From: Deltaproteobacteria bacterium
Lineage (GTDB): Bacteria; Desulfobacterota; Syntrophia; Syntrophales; Smithellaceae
Length of the DNA: 26,500 nt
Assembly (NCBI GenBank): GCA_011046295.1
Contig: DSAV01000099.1
Location: forward strand, 1 to 26,500
Direction: 5' to 3'
Below, in pieces: positions 22,909 to 26,500 of this stretch. The notes below the pieces were generated by a model. The model saw nothing but the letters and a program-made list of their open reading frames with translations, did not search any database and was not told the DNA's origin. Positions within the stretch are counted from its first letter, which is position 1. Each line of letters begins with the position of its first letter. A program made the translations under genes and the position numbers.

Positions 22909-23442
22909 ATGAAAAATAAAAATCTCCGCCTGATGTACCGTTGCAAAATATTCGATGTTTATGAAGAAGATGTGGCGCTGCCCAATGGTAAATCCATTAA
23001 ACAGACCTGGATTGACCACAAACCAACCGTGGCAATCATTCCGATAAATGAAAAAAACGAAATCCTTTTGGTAAAGCAATACCGCGTAGCCGTGAAAAAG
23101 CGCCTGCTGGAAATTCCCGCGGGAGCGTTTAACGACCATGACGAAACGCCGGAAGTTTGCGCGCAAAGAGAGCTCGCCGAAGAAACAGGTTTTCGCGCCG
23201 ATAAAATGATTTGTCTTTACGAAGGCTATCTGCTGGCCGGATACTGCAATGAATATATGTATTTTTTCCTCGCTTCCGCCCTTGTTTACGCGCCACTTAA
23301 ACCCGATGAGGATGAATTTATCGAAGTCGTTCCGAAAAAACTTTCCGATTTAGAGGCAATGCTGAAAAAAGGCGAGATAACCGACACAAAAACCGCGCTG
23401 GGCATACTCTTAACTTCAAATTACTTTAATAACCTTAAATAA
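22909..23442 (+). CDS. NUDIX hydrolase, ADP-ribose pyrophosphatase-like
   Basis: A 177-residue NUDIX enzyme. The catalytic box is visible as GAFNDHDETPEVCAQRELAEETGF split as GAFNDHDE and RELAEETGF: the RExxEE core is intact, while the first Gly-to-Glu spacing is one residue longer than the usual GX5E. Upstream strands (TVAIIPINEKNEILLVKQYR and LLEIPAGAF) fit the ADP-ribose/NDP-sugar branch, which cleaves ADP-ribose to AMP and ribose-5-phosphate. The ATG at 22909 is preferred over a TTG at 22900. It starts 15 bp after the thioredoxin gene. Confidence 0.88.
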   Translation: MKNKNLRLMYRCKIFDVYEEDVALPNGKSIKQTWIDHKPTVAIIPINEKNEILLVKQYRVAVKKRLLEIPAGAFNDHDETPEVCAQRELAEETGFRADKMICLYEGYLLAGYCNEYMYFFLASALVYAPLKPDEDEFIEVVPKKLSDLEAMLKKGEITDTKTALGILLTSNYFNNLK

Positions 23443-23565
23443 ATAGCCGCCTTTGCGCGCAGGAAAGATTCTTGCCAGAGCAACAAAGTTTTGTTAGACT
23501 TTATTCATAATTGATTTTTGCGATTAAAAGGATAGGCGACAATATCGGTAGTCGTTCTCTATGTC

Positions 23566-23592
23566 GTCATACCGGCGCAGGCCGGTATCCAG
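23566..23592. repeat. REP-like palindromic element
   Basis: ATACCGGC (23569-23576) and GCCGGTAT (23581-23588) form a perfect 8-bp stem with a GCAG loop. The flanks GTC before and CCAG after give the pattern GTCATaCCGGCgCAGGCCGGtATCCAG, which is the common form of intergenic REP-like repeats in proteobacteria. It lies 40 bp before the paaK ATG. The rest of the 189-bp gap holds no gene. Confidence 0.6.
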
Positions 23593-23631
23593 AAGTTACT
23601 GTTATATTATTAAATAAAGGGAGGCACTTCC

Positions 23632-24930
23632 ATGTTCTACAACGAAGAATTTGAAACTCTGCCCCGTGAAGCGCTCAAGGCTCTGCAGCTCAAAAGACTC
23701 CAGCAGGTTATGCAGCGTGTTTATCACACGGTCGGATTTTATAAAAAATCTTTTGACGCCGCAAAAATCAAGCCCTCTGATATAAAAACGCTGGGTGATT
23801 TAAAAAAACTTCCTTTTGTTACCCGCAACGATATGCGCGATAATTACCCTTACGGATTGTTTTCCGTTCCGATGAGCAGCATTGTCAGACTGCATGCCTC
23901 ATCCGGCAGCAGCGGCGGCTCCACGGTTTTTGGTTATACCAAGCGCGACATAGAAACCTGGTCAGACCTGGTCGCGCGCTGTCTTGTCGCAGCCGGACTG
24001 ACAAAGAATGATATTATCCATAATGCTTTTTCCTATGGCTTGTTCACGGGCGGGCTGGGTCTGCACTACGGCGCGGAAAAAATAGACGCGAGCGTCATTC
24101 CCATGTCAGGCGGCAATGCTAAAAGGCAGGTCTCGATTTTAAAAGACTTCGGTCCGACCGCGATTTGTTGTACCCCCTCTTACGCCCTGCATCTGGCACA
24201 GGAAGCCGCTGCCATGGGTGTTGATATAAAAGCCTTCACGTTGCGCGTGGGAATTCTCGGAGCCGAGCCATGGAGCAGGGCGATGCGCGAGGAGATTGAA
24301 AAAGTTTTCGAAATAACCGCGCTGGATATTTACGGCCTTTCCGAAGTAATCGGCCCAGGCGTTGCGATGGAATGTATCGAAGCGCACAACGGCATGCATA
24401 TTTTTGAAGACCATTTTATTGTCGAAACAATTGACCCGCAAACGGGCGAAGTGCTGGCCGAAGGCGAGGAGGGAGAACTTGTTTTCACAACCTTGACTAA
24501 AGAGGCGAATCCGCTTATCCGTTACCGCTCCGGTGATATATCCAGGCTGATAAAAGAACCCTGCCGCTGCGGCCGCAGCCATATCAAAATGGACAGAGTG
24601 CTGAAACGAAGTGACGATATGCTGGTCATCAGCGGCACAAATATTTTTCCTTCTCAGATTGAGACGATTCTGGTGGAGATTAAAGGACTCGAACCTTGCT
24701 ACCAGCTTATCGTGGATAAAGCCGGCGCGCTGGACTCGCTGGAGCTGCAGGTGGAAGTAAGCGATAAAATTTTCAGCGATTCGGGCAGCGTCAAGGAACT
24801 GCAAAAAATCGAACAGAGAATAGTCAAAGACATGCTCGATTACCTCGGCGTCGAGCCGCGCGTGAAACTGGTCGGGCCGAATACATTGAGCAAAGCGGGC
24901 GACAAGGTTATTGACAAACGCCGTACGTGA
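23632..24930 (+). CDS. Phenylacetate-CoA ligase PaaK-type
   Basis: A 432-residue adenylate-forming ligase that activates phenylacetate or related aryl-acids with CoA. The AMP-binding P-loop appears as SSGSSGGSTVFGYT, a variant of SSGTTGxPT. Other family markers are DIYGLSEVIGPGVAMEC, the EGEEGELVFTTL strand, RYRSGDISRL, a Cys-containing CRCGRSHIKM loop, and the C-terminal SDDMLVISGTNIFPSQIE, which is typical of PaaK. GGGAGG 7 bp before the ATG secures the start. The tandem ACT protein follows, the pairing seen with PaaK homologues in many anaerobes. Substrate range (phenylacetate, indoleacetate, others) is not defined. Confidence 0.9.
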   Translation: MFYNEEFETLPREALKALQLKRLQQVMQRVYHTVGFYKKSFDAAKIKPSDIKTLGDLKKLPFVTRNDMRDNYPYGLFSVPMSSIVRLHASSGSSGGSTVFGYTKRDIETWSDLVARCLVAAGLTKNDIIHNAFSYGLFTGGLGLHYGAEKIDASVIPMSGGNAKRQVSILKDFGPTAICCTPSYALHLAQEAAAMGVDIKAFTLRVGILGAEPWSRAMREEIEKVFEITALDIYGLSEVIGPGVAMECIEAHNGMHIFEDHFIVETIDPQTGEVLAEGEEGELVFTTLTKEANPLIRYRSGDISRLIKEPCRCGRSHIKMDRVLKRSDDMLVISGTNIFPSQIETILVEIKGLEPCYQLIVDKAGALDSLELQVEVSDKIFSDSGSVKELQKIEQRIVKDMLDYLGVEPRVKLVGPNTLSKAGDKVIDKRRT

Positions 24931-24959
24931 TGAACACAAAAAGAAAGGGGTTAATGACC

Positions 24960-25391
24960 ATGAAAGTCGAGCAAATATCAGTATTTCTGGAAAATAAGCC
25001 CGGCACGCTGCAACAGGCGACTCGCGTGCTCAAAGACGCCAATATCAATATTCGCACCCTCTCCGTGGCGGAAACGGCAAATTTCGGTATTTTACGCCTG
25101 ATTGTCAATGACGTGGAAAAAGCCAATACGGTGCTGAAGGACAGCGGCTTTCAGGTGAGTAAAACTCCCGTAGTCGCCGTCGAAGTGCCCGACCGTCCGG
25201 GCGGTTTGCACAGTGTCATGGAAGCAGTCTCCAAAGAAGGCATCAATGTAGAATATGTTTACGCCTTTGTGGAAAAAAGCGGTGAAAACGCCGTCATCAT
25301 CTTCCGTTTTGATAACCCGGAAAAAGCGATAGACGTTCTGATGAAGAATGATTTCACGGTCGTGCCGGGCAAAAAACTCTACGAATTCTAA
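24960..25391 (+). CDS. Tandem ACT-domain protein
   Basis: A 143-residue protein made of two ACT domains, about residues 2-68 (MKVEQISVFLENKPGTLQQA) and 70-140 (VVAVEVPDRPGGLHSVMEAV). Each has the Gly-Thr/Gly-containing loop that binds small ligands, typically amino acids. Such small ACT pairs are found beside PaaK-type ligases and are presumed to sense aromatic amino acids, but no catalytic domain is present. The ATG at 24960 is chosen because AAAGGGG lies about 9 bp before it. It starts 29 bp after paaK and ends just before the 4Fe-4S gene. Confidence 0.87.
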   Translation: MKVEQISVFLENKPGTLQQATRVLKDANINIRTLSVAETANFGILRLIVNDVEKANTVLKDSGFQVSKTPVVAVEVPDRPGGLHSVMEAVSKEGINVEYVYAFVEKSGENAVIIFRFDNPEKAIDVLMKNDFTVVPGKKLYEF

Positions 25392-25401
25392 AATAATTTT
25401 T

Positions 25402-26189
25402 ATGGCCACAACCCTAAAACAAGCCATTAAAAAATTTTTGCGCCCGCAGGTCGAAGCTGTTGGCTTCGCCCCCGTGTCTCGCTTTGACGACGCGCCGGAA
25501 AAACATCATCCCGCGCGCGTATGCAAGGATGCCAAAGCTGTTATCGTAATCGGCATTCCCGTGCCGCAGGGAATGCTCCACTCGCCGGATTACAATCTTT
25601 ACGGCGTGCACAGAACTTATCATAGCGCCTACACCAAGCTTGACCATGTCGCGCTTGCTTTGAGCAATTTTATCGAAGCCAAGGCAAGTATCTGGCGATG
25701 CCTATTCCCAGCTACGCGCCGATGGTTTTTCATGAGTTTGAACCATGGGGAGTGATGTCTTTAAAACACGCGGCTGTAAAAGCAGGCATGGGACGTTTCG
25801 GCCGCTCCGGTCAGGTTTATCATCCCAAATACGGCTCGCTTTTACGCCTGGCCGCCATTGTAACCAGCGCGGCTATTCCCGGTGATAAACTTCTTGCTGA
25901 TGGACTGCCCTGCCCGCCTAATTGCCGCGCCTGTATGAAGGGTTGCCCCTCCAAGGCTTTTGATGAAAACGAAAATTTTCAGAAAAAGACCTGCCTTGCC
26001 TACTCGGTAAAACACGCCATCTATCCACTGGCGCTAAAAACAGAAGAAGGTTTAAAAAACATCGAGCGTGTCATCAACACCGCCGGCCACAATTACTGGA
26101 TCGACTGCGACGAATGCGTCAAGGTCTGTCCGTTGAATAAAACGACAAATAAAAAAATATATTCCAAAAAAGATACTTATAGCTCCTAA
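25402..26189 (+). pseudogene. 4Fe-4S double-cluster protein (epoxyqueuosine reductase/reductive dehalogenase-related), frameshifted
   Basis: Two frames join into a protein of about 262 residues. The first half (from the ATG at 25402) reads ATTLKQAIKKFLRPQVEAVG, VIVIGIPVPQG and YHSAYTKLDHVALALSNFIEAK. The second half starts near 25684 with KYLAMPIPSYAPMVFHEFEP and ends with two iron-sulfur motifs: CPPNCRACMKGCP (CxxxCxxCxxxCP) and CDECVKVCPLNK. A missing G in a G-run near 25682 explains the break. Related 4Fe-4S proteins include QueG-type and uncharacterised anaerobic reductases; no cobalamin motif is evident. It follows the ACT gene by 10 bp, so it is probably part of the paaK transcript. Read error is a real alternative. 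Confidence 0.7.
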
Positions 26190-26227
26190 TGAAAATTAAG
26201 ATATTTTTTATCATACAGTTATTGTAA

Positions 26228-26388
26228 ATGGTTGAATATTTTCTTCTCGGTTTTATACTCGCGGTGGCCCCTGGGCCAGATTTTGTTTTAATCCTTCGTC
26301 ATACACTACTTCACGGCCAACAAATCGGATATGCGACTTTTATCGGTAACAGAGCAAGTTTTTGTGTTCACCTTTTGCTACTTAGGCT
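26228..26388 (+). pseudogene. LysE/RhtB-type amino-acid exporter, N-terminal fragment
   Basis: The frame from the ATG at 26228 encodes the first helix of a LysE-type exporter: VEYFLLGFILAVAPGPDFVL, the usual GPD motif, then LRHTLLHGQQIGYATFIGN and CVHLLL. After about residue 53 the reading frame no longer matches the family, and an IS30-type element begins nearby, so the gene is probably disrupted by insertion. The right part lies beyond the window. Confidence 0.6.
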
Positions 26389-26500
26389 CAAGAATCTAGC
26401 GCAACACTTTGGTATCCTATGTTGGATATTGAAGGGAGGCGTTAGAGATGGAAGGTGTAAGTTATCGGCGATTGGGGCTTAATGAGCGGGAGGAGATCAG
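26389..26500 (+). mobile_element. IS30-type insertion sequence, left end (partial)
   Basis: Sequence from roughly 26389 no longer fits LysE and leads into a transposase start. The exact left terminal repeat cannot be confirmed because the right end is outside the window. Confidence 0.5.
26448..26500 (+). CDS. IS30-family transposase, N-terminal start (partial)
   Basis: The ATG at 26448 has GGGAGG 8 bp upstream and encodes MEGVSYRRLGLNEREEI, which resembles the N-terminus of IS30-family transposases (YRRLxLxER). Only 17 complete codons are visible, so the assignment rests on this short stretch and the disrupted neighbour. Confidence 0.55.
   Translation, partial: MEGVSYRRLGLNEREEI

Noticed and set aside
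24139..24939. 266-codon minus-strand frame opposite paaK
   Set aside because: Shadow frame of a high-GC coding region; the plus-strand protein has clear motifs throughout.

Overview
The window most resembles a chromosomal segment of a strictly anaerobic Desulfobacterota/deltaproteobacterium, perhaps a Syntrophales-type fatty-acid or aromatic syntroph. This is inferred from gene content: two acyl-CoA dehydrogenases with a bifurcating-type ETF, a phenylacetate-CoA ligase next to an ACT protein, a long two-domain ThyX-like protein, a KamA-family aminomutase and 4Fe-4S proteins. No rRNA, tRNA or CRISPR array was seen. There is no long plasmid or phage block; the one clear mobile element is an IS30-type transposase cut by the right edge.

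Layout. (1) 1-4472: the C-terminus of a KamA-family radical-SAM aminomutase, two different D-Ala-D-Ala-ligase-like ATP-grasp enzymes, a GNAT acetyltransferase overlapping the second ligase by 4 bp, and, after a 216-bp gap, a fold-III PLP decarboxylase of the diaminopimelate decarboxylase type. Together these look like a small pathway for a beta-amino-acid-containing, N-acylated peptide-like metabolite. (2) 4692-11104: a CHASE2 protein with no output domain, then a tight run of murI, ThyX-like, MFS exporter, TauE/SafE exporter and GNAT. (3) 11202-12485: a nitronate monooxygenase-type flavoenzyme with a near-consensus promoter and a strong terminator. (4) 12486-13186: a decayed patch with a frameshifted higA-type antitoxin and a strong terminator. 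(5) 13194-15896: a six-helix membrane protein and an alpha/beta hydrolase read divergently from well-formed promoters, then a frameshifted conserved protein. (6) 16053-20816: an XRE-cupin regulator and acyl-CoA dehydrogenase on the plus strand, converging on a minus-strand acyl-CoA dehydrogenase, etfB, etfA set. (7) 20949-23442: a small membrane protein, a lysine-rich histone-H1-like tail fused to a YbaK-type deacylase, a thioredoxin with two zinc ribbons, and a NUDIX hydrolase. (8) 23566-26500: a REP-like palindrome, a phenylacetate-CoA ligase, a tandem ACT protein, a frameshifted 4Fe-4S protein, and a lysE-type gene interrupted by an IS30-type element.

Regions 6 and 8 fit acyl-CoA metabolism: a PaaK-type ligase activates aryl-acetates, while the dehydrogenases and ETF carry out beta-oxidation electron transfer. 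The most unusual items are the KamA/ATP-grasp/GNAT/decarboxylase set and the H1-tail-YbaK fusion. Three genes (15035-15896, 25402-26189 and 12814-13119) carry single-base indels, mostly in or beside short homopolymers. These may be real decay or sequencing error, and raw reads would tell which.
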